Assembly (NCBI GenBank): GCA_021775525.1
Contig: JAJFHQ010000048.1
Coordinates: 1 to 64,000, forward strand
Reading direction: 5' to 3'
DNA: 64,000 nucleotides
From: Hyphomicrobiales bacterium
Lineage (GTDB): Bacteria; Pseudomonadota; Alphaproteobacteria; Rhizobiales; Methyloligellaceae
The position numbers and the translations under genes are program-made. Under the pieces are notes generated by a model. That model ran no database searches, had not been told where the DNA came from, and was given only the letters and a program-made list of their open reading frames with translations. Positions 50,206-58,291 of this stretch are shown here, piece after piece; the first letter of the stretch is position 1; each line of letters begins with the position of its first letter.

Positions 50206-51417
50206 TCAAGCATCGTTCTCATGAGGCGGGTTTTCAGTATTTCGAAAAGGTGCGAAGCGCGTCAGTTCCTGTTTTTCCATTTCGACACAGTCGCGTTCGC
50301 GAGTGAGAAAACTCTCCACCGCCGATCGGAGTGATGGATCGGCAATCAGATGTGCGCTGTAGGTCGTCTGGGGCAGATATCCGCGGGCCAGTTTGTGCTG
50401 GCCCTGCGCGCCAGCCTCGACACGTGCCAGCCCATGAGAGATCGCGTAATCGATAGCCTGGTAATAACAGGCCTCGAAATGCAGAAATGGATGGTCTTCC
50501 AGGCATCCCCAGTAGCGCCCATAGAGGGTGTCCCCACCAATAAAATTCAGCGCACCGGCAATTGGTTTGCCTGCCCGTTCACACAGAACAAGTAAAATGT
50601 GATCCGCCATGCTTTGCCCGACAAGGCTGAAGAATTCCCGGGTCAAGTAGGGGTGTCCCCATTTTCGCGCGCCTGTATCAGTGTAGAAGGCAAAAAAAGC
50701 ATCCCATTGGACCTCGCTCAGATCACTGCCGGTGACAAGCCTGATCGTGATGTCTTCTGAACAGGCCAGCCGGCGCTCCCTCTTGATGAGTTTGCGTTTT
50801 CGGGAAGTGAGGGAGGCCGTAAAATCATCGAAGCTGTCATAGCCACTGTTGAACCAGTGAAATTGCTGGTCTGTCCTGCGCAGCAGTCCGACTCTACCCG
50901 CGCGCTCCCATTCCCCCTTTGTCAGAAAGGTGAGATGGAGTGAGGAAGCCTGGTATCTGTCGAGCAGCGTAGCTGATGCGTTCAGTAGGTATCGCTCGCG
51001 CATTTCTGCATCATCCGCCTCGGGAACGAGTAGCCTGCGGCCGGTCACGGGTGTAAAGGGAACTGAGGCTTGGAGCTTGGGGTAATATCGCCCGCCCGCG
51101 CGCTCAAAGGCGTCGGCCCAACCATAGTCAAATACATATTCGCCTTGGCTGTGAGATTTCAAATAGCAGGGCATGCAGGCCAGAATACCACCGGTACCAT
51201 CATCGAGGACGAGATGCTGTGGTGCCCAGCCGGTTTCGGCGGTTGCCGAGCCGCTTGCTTCGAGTGCAGACAGAAATGCATGACTTATGAAGGGGTTATA
51301 GGGTCTTAATTGAGTCTTATCTGAAGATTCAGCGTTGGCGCAGGCATCCCACTGTGCGCCGTCGAGTGCGGAAATGTCCGGTTCGATGCGGACGAGAATT
51401 TGTTCCGCGTCACCCAT
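50206..51417 (-). CDS. GNAT-like N-acyltransferase (DUF482/peptidogalycan-type)
   Basis: PYNPFISHAFLSALEASGSA, GEYVFDYGWADAFERAGGRYYPKLQASVPFTPVTG, HFEACYYQAIDYAI. Confidence 0.85.
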   Translation of the reverse strand: MGDAEQILVRIEPDISALDGAQWDACANAESSDKTQLRPYNPFISHAFLSALEASGSATAETGWAPQHLVLDDGTGGILACMPCYLKSHSQGEYVFDYGWADAFERAGGRYYPKLQASVPFTPVTGRRLLVPEADDAEMRERYLLNASATLLDRYQASSLHLTFLTKGEWERAGRVGLLRRTDQQFHWFNSGYDSFDDFTASLTSRKRKLIKRERRLACSEDITIRLVTGSDLSEVQWDAFFAFYTDTGARKWGHPYLTREFFSLVGQSMADHILLVLCERAGKPIAGALNFIGGDTLYGRYWGCLEDHPFLHFEACYYQAIDYAISHGLARVEAGAQGQHKLARGYLPQTTYSAHLIADPSLRSAVESFLTRERDCVEMEKQELTRFAPFRNTENPPHENDA

Positions 51418-51443
51418 AAATCAATTTATCACTTCCAGTTTCA

Positions 51444-52187
51444 TCAGGGTCTGAATCCCTCGAAGATCATGGCGTCAGCCTCGTGCTCTGCATGCAGCCT
51501 TTGCGCCTCGCTGCGTATGGTCCATGTCAGCAGCGGGCGTTTGAGCACGCGCCGCCATATCCATGGCGCCACTGAGGGCAACGCAGCGATATCATAAGCC
51601 ACGAAATGCGGCTTGGCGATGAAAGCGCTCAGCAAATGGCGCATGTAGAGACGCTTCCAAAGTGACAGGTGGCCCCAGAAATGCGGGTTGAGAAAAGGCC
51701 CGGCTATGAGCCCGCGCGGCACCTCGGAGGCCGCTTGGGCGAATGCCCTGATAGCGTAAGGATCGAAGGACTGCACGGCCACGTTTCCGTCATACGCACG
51801 AACAAGCTTGGCCAAATGCTGTTCGAAGCTGCCGTGGGTACGCCAATCGCTCTTGATCTCGACAAGCAGAGGCACGCGTCCGGAAATTTGATCCAGCAAC
51901 TCGGGCAGGGTTTGTATCGCATCTGACGTTTCCTTGAAACGGATACGTTTCAGCTCCGCAGAACTGTGTGAAAGAACCCGCCCTTTACCATTGGTGAGTC
52001 GCTCCAGAGTGATATCGTGAAAAACAATGGCTTCGCCATCGCCGGCTTCCTGAACATCCACTTCCACACCATACCCGGCATCGATGGCGGTCTGGAAGGC
52101 GGAAGGCGTGTTCTCGATGATGCCCTTGGTTGCATCATGCAGGCCGCGATGAGCGATTGGCTGGATCAGCCAGTCGAGATGGGCCAC
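51444..52187 (-). CDS. Glycerophosphodiester phosphodiesterase
   Basis: IAHRGLHDATKGIIENTPSAFQTAIDAGYGVEVDVQ, VFHD. Confidence 0.92.
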   Translation of the reverse strand: MAHLDWLIQPIAHRGLHDATKGIIENTPSAFQTAIDAGYGVEVDVQEAGDGEAIVFHDITLERLTNGKGRVLSHSSAELKRIRFKETSDAIQTLPELLDQISGRVPLLVEIKSDWRTHGSFEQHLAKLVRAYDGNVAVQSFDPYAIRAFAQAASEVPRGLIAGPFLNPHFWGHLSLWKRLYMRHLLSAFIAKPHFVAYDIAALPSVAPWIWRRVLKRPLLTWTIRSEAQRLHAEHEADAMIFEGFRP

Positions 52188-52205
52188 GAGACGCGATCCC
52201 CTCTG

Positions 52206-52670
52206 CTATTGAATGGCAAACAGGGCATCTATTTCCACCGCCACGTTGCGTGGCAGCGAACCCGCACCAACGGCAAAGCGGGTGTGGCGTCCCGTGTCGC
52301 CAAGCACCTCTACGAGAAAGTTTGATGCGCCGTTTATGACCTCAGGGTGATCAGTGAATTCGGGGGTGGAATTGACGAATCCGCCCAGCTTCAGGCATTG
52401 CTCGATGCGGTCCAGTTCGCCAAGTGCTGATTTGGCTTGCGCCAGGATGTTGATCGCGCAGGCCTTTGCGGCCTTCTCTGCCGTTGCGATATCTACGTCT
52501 GCGCCGACTTTGCCTTTGAAGTCAGGACCACCAGCAATGATCGGCAACTGGCCGGAAATGAACAGTTGCTTGCCCGATATATGAAACGGAACATAGTTGG
52601 CCGCGGGCGCGGCTGCGGTCGGCAATTCGATGCCGAGTTCCTGAAGCCGGGCTTCGATAGTACCAGCCAT
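52206..52670 (-). CDS. RidA/YjgF-family protein (second paralog)
   Basis: MAGTIEARLQELGIELPTAAAPAANYVPFHISGKQLFISGQLP; ORF opens at 52769. Confidence 0.9.
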   Translation of the reverse strand: MAGTIEARLQELGIELPTAAAPAANYVPFHISGKQLFISGQLPIIAGGPDFKGKVGADVDIATAEKAAKACAINILAQAKSALGELDRIEQCLKLGGFVNSTPEFTDHPEVINGASNFLVEVLGDTGRHTRFAVGAGSLPRNVAVEIDALFAIQ

Positions 52671-52883
52671 GGATTGGCCCCCTTTGATTGTTTTGAACTG
52701 ATGTGAACGCTGTTCTGGTTGTAATGGGTTATCAGGATGCAGGCGAGTCCCTTGGGAAAAATTTGCCATTGCGCAGCAGGTTAAAGAAGCGCATTTATTT
52801 GCCGCAATCTTGTTTATTATTGCCGAGCCGATTGCGGATTGATTCGCATCTAGCGACTGGAGAACTTGGAATAGTTGAATTTT

Positions 52884-53741
52884 ATGTATCGAAACACATC
52901 GAAAATTAGCGCTTTGTTGCTGACTGCCGTTGCGCTCGGCCTGTCCTCAAACGTCGCTCAGGCGCTTGCGCCGGGCGGAGCAGCCAAGCTGGTGCCGCAC
53001 CGGGCCGTGTATGACATGACACTGGATTCAAGCCGGCCTGCATCGGGTGTTTCAGGCGTGAAGGGCAGGATGGTGTTCGAATTCGCCGGTTCAGGCTGCG
53101 ACGGCTACACGATGAACATGCGGCTCGTTACCCGTATAGTCGGCGCGACGGGGAGCTCCATCCTGTCTGACTTGCGCTCATCTACCTGGGAACAGGGGGC
53201 AGGTAAACGCTATCGTTTCAATTCCAGCCATTACAAGGGTGAAAAGCTGGAGGAGTCGACAAGCGGAGATGCCGAACGCTCCGGTGCCAATGATCATGTT
53301 GATATACAGGTGAGCGTACCGAAGTCCAAAACGCTCAAAGTTCCGGGTCCGGTGATGTTTCCAACCCAGCATTCCCTGGCTATTCTCGAATCGGCCAAGA
53401 AAGGCCAGTCTGTACTGCAGGCGCGCATTTATGACGGCTCGAGTGAAGGCGACAAAGTGTATTCGACAACCGCGTTCATCGGGAAGCGTTTGAAGCCGGG
53501 TGCCAAACGCCACCCCAAGCGCGTTGATAATGATAAGACGCTGGAGGCCCTAGAGTCCTGGCCAGTCTCGATCAGCTATTTCGAAACAGAAGAAGGCCCT
53601 GCGGAAACACCCGTCTATCAGTTAAATTTTCGCATGTATAACAATGGCGTAAGTCGAGATCTTGTGATCGATTATGGTGATTTCGCCATCAAGGGAGACC
53701 TGAGCTCGCTCGAGTTCATGCCCTATACGAAATGTGACTAG
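52884..53741 (+). CDS. eipB: EipB/DUF1849-family cell-envelope protein
   Basis: Signal peptide; LVPHRAVYDMTLDSSRPASGVSGVKGRMVFEFAGSGCDGYTMNMRLVT. Confidence 0.88.
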   Translation: MYRNTSKISALLLTAVALGLSSNVAQALAPGGAAKLVPHRAVYDMTLDSSRPASGVSGVKGRMVFEFAGSGCDGYTMNMRLVTRIVGATGSSILSDLRSSTWEQGAGKRYRFNSSHYKGEKLEESTSGDAERSGANDHVDIQVSVPKSKTLKVPGPVMFPTQHSLAILESAKKGQSVLQARIYDGSSEGDKVYSTTAFIGKRLKPGAKRHPKRVDNDKTLEALESWPVSISYFETEEGPAETPVYQLNFRMYNNGVSRDLVIDYGDFAIKGDLSSLEFMPYTKCD

Positions 53742-53798
53742 ACTTCGAGATTAAAACTTTCGATCTCCGATCCTTTACGACTGGTTTGAAGTCCCGCC

Positions 53799-54710
53799 CT
53801 ACGGCTTGTCCCACAACCATGCCGCACCGCGCACGCCGCTTTCAGCGCCGTGAAAAGGTGGATGAATTTCCACAGCTTTGTTGTCACTGAAAATATAGGG
53901 CGCCATCAATTCCGGAAGCTGCTTATAGAGGTGGTCCATGTTTGACAGGCCACCCCCAAGCACCACGCAGTCAGGATCGAAAATATTGAGCACGCCTGCC
54001 AGGCCCCGTGCCAGCCTTGAGGCATGCTTCGACAGTGTTATGTTTGCCTTCTTGCATCCTGCGCCGGCGCGATCCGCAATCTCAACGGCTGAGAGGGTCT
54101 CACCAAAAGTCCGTGTGTGGTCAGCAGCCAGGCCGGAGCCTGAAACCCAGCTTTCCATGCAACCCGTTCGGCCGCACCAGCATTCCGGCTCCGGCAGATC
54201 GCCCCGTTCTGGCCATGGCAGAGGGTTATGGCCCCACTCTCCACCATTACCGCGTGGCCCATCAAGAATCTTGCCCCTGAAAACCAGTCCGCCGCCACAC
54301 CCGGTACCGAGAATGACACCGAATACGCTGTCAGAGTTCATGCCCGCACCATCGGTCGCTTCTGACAGGGCAAAACAGTTGGCGTCATTCGCAAGCCGTA
54401 CCTGGCAGTTCAACAAGCACTCCAGGTCCTGGACAAGCGGTTGCCCATTCAACCAAGTAGAATTTGCATTCTGGACAAGCCCAGTTGCAGGGGAGATCGA
54501 ACCGGGGATGCCGATACCGATGCTGGTGCCTTCTGCCGCATTTTCCTCAAGGCGCCTTATCATCGTGCAAACCGAATCAAGGGTATTGCGATAGTCGCCT
54601 TTTGGGGTCTTCACCCGTTCCCGGGTCTCAATGGTCCCATCCAGCCCAAGCCGGATGCCTGCGATCTTGGTGCCGCCAAGATCAATTCCAATACGCGGAT
54701 GGCCGCTCAT
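53799..54710 (-). CDS. ROK-family sugar kinase
   Basis: RIGIDLGGTKIAGIRL; zinc motif NPLPWPERGDLPEPECWCGRTGCMESW; ORF opens at 54782. Confidence 0.92.
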   Translation of the reverse strand: MSGHPRIGIDLGGTKIAGIRLGLDGTIETRERVKTPKGDYRNTLDSVCTMIRRLEENAAEGTSIGIGIPGSISPATGLVQNANSTWLNGQPLVQDLECLLNCQVRLANDANCFALSEATDGAGMNSDSVFGVILGTGCGGGLVFRGKILDGPRGNGGEWGHNPLPWPERGDLPEPECWCGRTGCMESWVSGSGLAADHTRTFGETLSAVEIADRAGAGCKKANITLSKHASRLARGLAGVLNIFDPDCVVLGGGLSNMDHLYKQLPELMAPYIFSDNKAVEIHPPFHGAESGVRGAAWLWDKP

Positions 54711-54717
54711 TTCCAAT

Positions 54718-55026
54718 TCAGCGTCCCGTTTTTTCGGTGGGTCCCGTACCGCTTTGTATCGCCCGGTGCGCCAGAGCCACATCGCCCGGGTCGACGTCGC
54801 AATTGGCGGCGAATGTCAGGAGCAGGTCTTCCTCGCTCATCAAATAGTCCAGCGAAGCCGCCAGAATTGCGGCCCTAGAACCCGGGGCTGTGAAGATTTC
54901 CGGGGTCCAGCCAGAGATATCCAGAAATCGCGATAGCATGGATGGATCACTGGTCAGGAAGGTCAGGGCACGGATCGATATGTCTCGCGCAGTATCTGAA
55001 GAAAGGGGTGCCGGGTGCTTTTCCAT
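54718..55026 (-). CDS. DUF3572-family protein
   Basis: ALTFLTSDPSMLSRFLDISGWTPEIFTAPGSRAAILAASLDYLMSEEDLLLTFAANCDVDP; divergent from divK. Confidence 0.85.
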   Translation of the reverse strand: MEKHPAPLSSDTARDISIRALTFLTSDPSMLSRFLDISGWTPEIFTAPGSRAAILAASLDYLMSEEDLLLTFAANCDVDPGDVALAHRAIQSGTGPTEKTGR

Positions 55027-55236
55027 TGGCGATTGTTGCCGCCTTCCTTGCCGTTTTGCAAGAAACCATGATCTGGCTTTAAGACTTAGTTACGGGTTTT
55101 CGGCTCAAATAGGAGTGAATGATCAGGATGGGGACTTGGTTCCCAATCACAGGGAAGCCGAAGTGATATGGATGGCATGGAATATTCCGGCGGTTTAGCC
55201 GATCATGGGATCACAGAATTGACCAAGGCCGGGCCA

Positions 55237-55608
55237 ATGACAAAAACCGTAATGATTGTCGAAGACAATGATCTGAACATGAAGCTGTTCCATGACTTGC
55301 TGGACGCTCATGGCTATCAGACGTTGCAAACAAGAAACGGGATGGAAGCGCTGTCTCTGGCGCGCGAGCATGTTCCGGATCTTATCCTGATGGATATTCA
55401 ACTGCCTGAGGTTTCAGGACTGGAAGTCACGAAATGGCTGAAGGAAGACGATAAGCTTCGCTCAATCCCGGTCGTTGCAGTGACAGCCTTTGCGATGAAG
55501 GGGGATGAGGAGCGTATCCGTGAAGGTGGATGCGAGGCCTATATTTCCAAACCCATTTCCGTATCGAAATTCATGGACACGGTGCGCCAGTTTATTGGCG
55601 ATGCGTGA
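55237..55608 (+). CDS. divK: Single-domain response regulator DivK
   Basis: [39 protein letters not shown]...[16 protein letters not shown]; upstream of pleD. Confidence 0.93.
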   Translation: MTKTVMIVEDNDLNMKLFHDLLDAHGYQTLQTRNGMEALSLAREHVPDLILMDIQLPEVSGLEVTKWLKEDDKLRSIPVVAVTAFAMKGDEERIREGGCEAYISKPISVSKFMDTVRQFIGDA

Positions 55609-55633
55609 TTGCTGAGGAGGTTGAGGAAACGCT

Positions 55634-57004
55634 ATGACCGCCCGGGTTCTCGTCGTCGATGACATCGAAGCGAATGTGAAGCTGCTCGAAGCGCGGCTCA
55701 CGGTAGAGTATTTTGAAACGCTGACCGCGCGCAGCGGTGAAGAAGCGCTGCAGATTTGCGCCAGTGAAGGCGCAGACGTGGTTCTTCTCGATGTGATGAT
55801 GCCGGGGATGGACGGTTTCGAAGTATGTCGGCGTCTTAAGGCTGACCCTAAAACACAACATATCCCTGTAATCATGGTGACGGCGCTGGATCAGCCCTCG
55901 GACATGGTGCAGGGGCTTGAGGCAGGTGCTGATGATTTTCTCACCAAGCCTGTCGATGATATTGCGCTCATAACGAGGGTTAAAAACCTCTCACGGCTAA
56001 AAACGCTTACCGATGAAATGCTTATGAGGGCCTCCACAAGTGAACAGATGGGCATGGGACCAGATCCCTCTCTCCATGGTGGTAAGGCAGGACTCGGGGG
56101 TAAAGTCTTGCTGGTTGAAGATCATGAGCGTTCCGCGCAGCGCATTGCGGACACCCTGTCTTCAGAGCAATCTGTTGATCTTGAAAGTGATCCGCAACAA
56201 GCGCTCATCAAGCTGCCCGAGAGCGACTATGATTTGCTGATGGTGAGTCTGAGTTTGTCGGGTACCGATGGGTTGCGGTTGTGCTCCCAGGTTCGTTCGC
56301 TGGATCGAATCCGTCATCTGCCGATACTTATCATCACTGAACCGGGTGAAGATGCGCGACTCCTGCGCGGATTGGATATGGGCGTAAACGATTATCTTGT
56401 ACGCCCCATCGACAAGAATGAAATGTTGGCGCGGGTGAAAACCCAGATTAAGCGCAAACGTTATTCCGACCAGTTGCGCAGCCGTCTTGAAGAAAATGTC
56501 GAGATGGCCATTACCGACCCGCTTACCGGGTTGTACAACAGACGCTATATGGAAGGTCATCTCAAGACCCTCGTTGATGAAGCAGTACAGCGCGGTAAAC
56601 CTCTTTCATTGCTGGTCGCGGACATAGATTTTTTCAAATCCGTCAACGATACCCATGGACATGATGCCGGAGACATCGTGCTCAAGGATTTCTCGGAACG
56701 ACTCAGGCAGAATATCCGGGGAATTGACCTTGCTTGCCGTCTTGGCGGCGAGGAATTCGTGGTGATGATGCCCGATACAGATCTCACCAAGGCCTATGTG
56801 GTGGCCGAACGGTTGCGTCAGTGTATTGCAGAAAAACCGTTCAAAATATCGACCGATACGCAAATACAAATCACGGCCAGCGTTGGAATATCGTCCCATG
56901 AGGGTGTTGAAGATACGCCTGACGCCTTGCTTAAACGCTCCGACCAGGCACTCTACTGTGCCAAGCGTGATGGACGTAACCGTGTGGTCGCAGACGCCGC
57001 CTGA
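55634..57004 (+). CDS. pleD: PleD-type diguanylate cyclase (REC-REC-GGDEF)
   Basis: MTARVLVVDDIEANVKLLEARL; RLGGEEFVVMM active site, RGID (RxxD) I-site five residues upstream. Confidence 0.95.
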   Translation: MTARVLVVDDIEANVKLLEARLTVEYFETLTARSGEEALQICASEGADVVLLDVMMPGMDGFEVCRRLKADPKTQHIPVIMVTALDQPSDMVQGLEAGADDFLTKPVDDIALITRVKNLSRLKTLTDEMLMRASTSEQMGMGPDPSLHGGKAGLGGKVLLVEDHERSAQRIADTLSSEQSVDLESDPQQALIKLPESDYDLLMVSLSLSGTDGLRLCSQVRSLDRIRHLPILIITEPGEDARLLRGLDMGVNDYLVRPIDKNEMLARVKTQIKRKRYSDQLRSRLEENVEMAITDPLTGLYNRRYMEGHLKTLVDEAVQRGKPLSLLVADIDFFKSVNDTHGHDAGDIVLKDFSERLRQNIRGIDLACRLGGEEFVVMMPDTDLTKAYVVAERLRQCIAEKPFKISTDTQIQITASVGISSHEGVEDTPDALLKRSDQALYCAKRDGRNRVVADAA

Positions 57005-57175
57005 CGTAATTCAATGCTTTGTCCGGCGCGTTTGTTACGCCATATTCTCAAAAAAACTGGTGGTTAACTGCGCTTCTAGATCGCAGTGCTTCCTCATTTG
57101 TTGTGTGAAAGTTTAAGGTTAACACTTTACTTTGCCACGGCTTTTCGTGTAATGGCGATATGTGAACTGTTGATT

Positions 57176-57522
57176 TTAGCGGGACGCAGGTTAGGCTATA
57201 CGTGGTGATCCAGCCTGCACTGAAATACGGGGAGGCGTATGAGGGATAAGGGTCGCCGCTCCAAATTGATTAGTCTGGCGCATCCTTCTTATTAGTCTCC
57301 CGCTAAGAGATAACCCTGCGGAGTGCTCAGGTCCGCCGCATCTCCTGGGTCCGTAGGGTTTGGCTGGTCGGTGAACGGTTTGAGTGGCCTCCTCGTTAAC
57401 GCCGCTCATCGGCCGGCCACCAAGTCAAATGACCAAGGCCCTCTTTGGTCCATTTGGCTTGTTGGCCAGTCCTGCTAACCACGTCGGATCTACCCCGCTA
57501 CCGAATTGTTGCAGGGCTGGCC
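57176..57522. ncRNA. Candidate structured non-coding RNA in convergent intergenic region (strand unresolved)
   Basis: TTAGCGGGA/TCCCGCTAA; AACCCTGCGGA(GTG)CTCAGG/CCTGGGTCCGTAGGGTT; TGAGTGGC/GCCGCTCA; about 22-bp hairpin 57415-57467; GGCCAGTCCTGC/GCAGGGCTGGCC. Confidence 0.5.
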
Positions 57523-57582
57523 TTCATATCTATTTCAAAAATGAGAATTCGATTGCGCTCAGGAGACCGGAGAGCATGAAAC

Positions 57583-57750
57583 CTATTTGATCTTGGTTTC
57601 CTTGAAATCGACATGCTTGCGCACGACGGGATCATATTTTTTCATGACCATTTTTTCTGTCAGTGTGCGAGCATTTTTCTTCGTGACATAATAGAAGCCG
57701 GTGCCCGCTGTGCTCTCGAGCTTGATTTTCATAGTGGGGGCCTTGGCCAT
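57583..57750 (-). CDS. rpmG: 50S ribosomal protein L33
   Basis: Minus-strand [55 protein letters not shown]; below the ORF-track length cutoff. Confidence 0.96.
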   Translation of the reverse strand: MAKAPTMKIKLESTAGTGFYYVTKKNARTLTEKMVMKKYDPVVRKHVDFKETKIK

Positions 57751-57840
57751 CTTTTACGTCCTTAAGTGAGTAGTTCGTTGTTGTGGCGTGCAACCTACTT
57801 CCCTTAAGCGGGAAGTCAAGCGCGGCATGAGGTCATTGGC

Positions 57841-58254
57841 CTAAGAATTCACGGTTTCTGCATCGCGATCCTGGGGGTCAAAACCATGCATGTAGAGCGC
57901 CCATTGATGCCCCACCAGTGCACCTTTGATAAGGGGAAGCGCCGCCATCGCCACGATGATCGTAATTGGCAACCATAGCGCTGCATGGACCCACAAGTCC
58001 GGATGGAATGCCATCTCAACGGCCAGCACCAGCGGGACGATAAAGTGCCCCACAACCATGATTGTAAAATAGGGAGGGGCATCGTCGGCACGGTGATGAT
58101 GCAGTTCCTCGCCGCAATTGGAACAGGCAGGCGCTACTTTCAGGTAACTGGTGAATAATGCACCGATTCCGCAATTGGGGCACTTCATCAAAAATCCGCG
58201 GCCAAGTGCCTGGAGCAAGGCTCGCGGAGGATTTTCAGAAATCACAACTGGCAT
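57841..58254 (-). CDS. DUF983-family membrane protein
   Basis: GRGFLMKCPNCGIGALFTSYLKVAPACSNCGEELHHHRADDAPPYFTI. Confidence 0.9.
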   Translation of the reverse strand: MPVVISENPPRALLQALGRGFLMKCPNCGIGALFTSYLKVAPACSNCGEELHHHRADDAPPYFTIMVVGHFIVPLVLAVEMAFHPDLWVHAALWLPITIIVAMAALPLIKGALVGHQWALYMHGFDPQDRDAETVNS

Positions 58255-58291
58255 TTCGGCTCATCCTATTTTTCGGGGTGTGCAAGACGTC

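Noticed and set aside
53938-54594. 218-aa + strand ORF opposite the ROK kinase
   Set aside because: The minus-strand frame encodes a clear ROK kinase; the antisense protein has no recognisable features.
57204-57215. GGTGATCCAGCC, whose reverse complement GGCTGGATCACC matches the 3' end of 16S rRNA, suggesting a 16S remnant in the pleD-rpmG gap
   Set aside because: Only 12 nt match from memory; the anti-Shine-Dalgarno CCTCC does not follow and flanking sequence does not resemble 16S. Treated as coincidence.
57005-57582. RNase P RNA, tmRNA, SRP RNA or 6S RNA as explanation of the structured gap
   Set aside because: No GAGGAAAGTCC/ACAGAA signatures (RNase P), no GGTTCGA T-arm or tag reading frame (tmRNA), no SRP tetraloop-type motif. 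6S cannot be excluded by eye but expected size and single-hairpin layout do not fit well.
57384-57590. 68-aa ORF on + strand in the pleD-rpmG gap
   Set aside because: No recognisable domain, overlaps the strongest hairpins and the 3' end of rpmG; more likely a chance frame.
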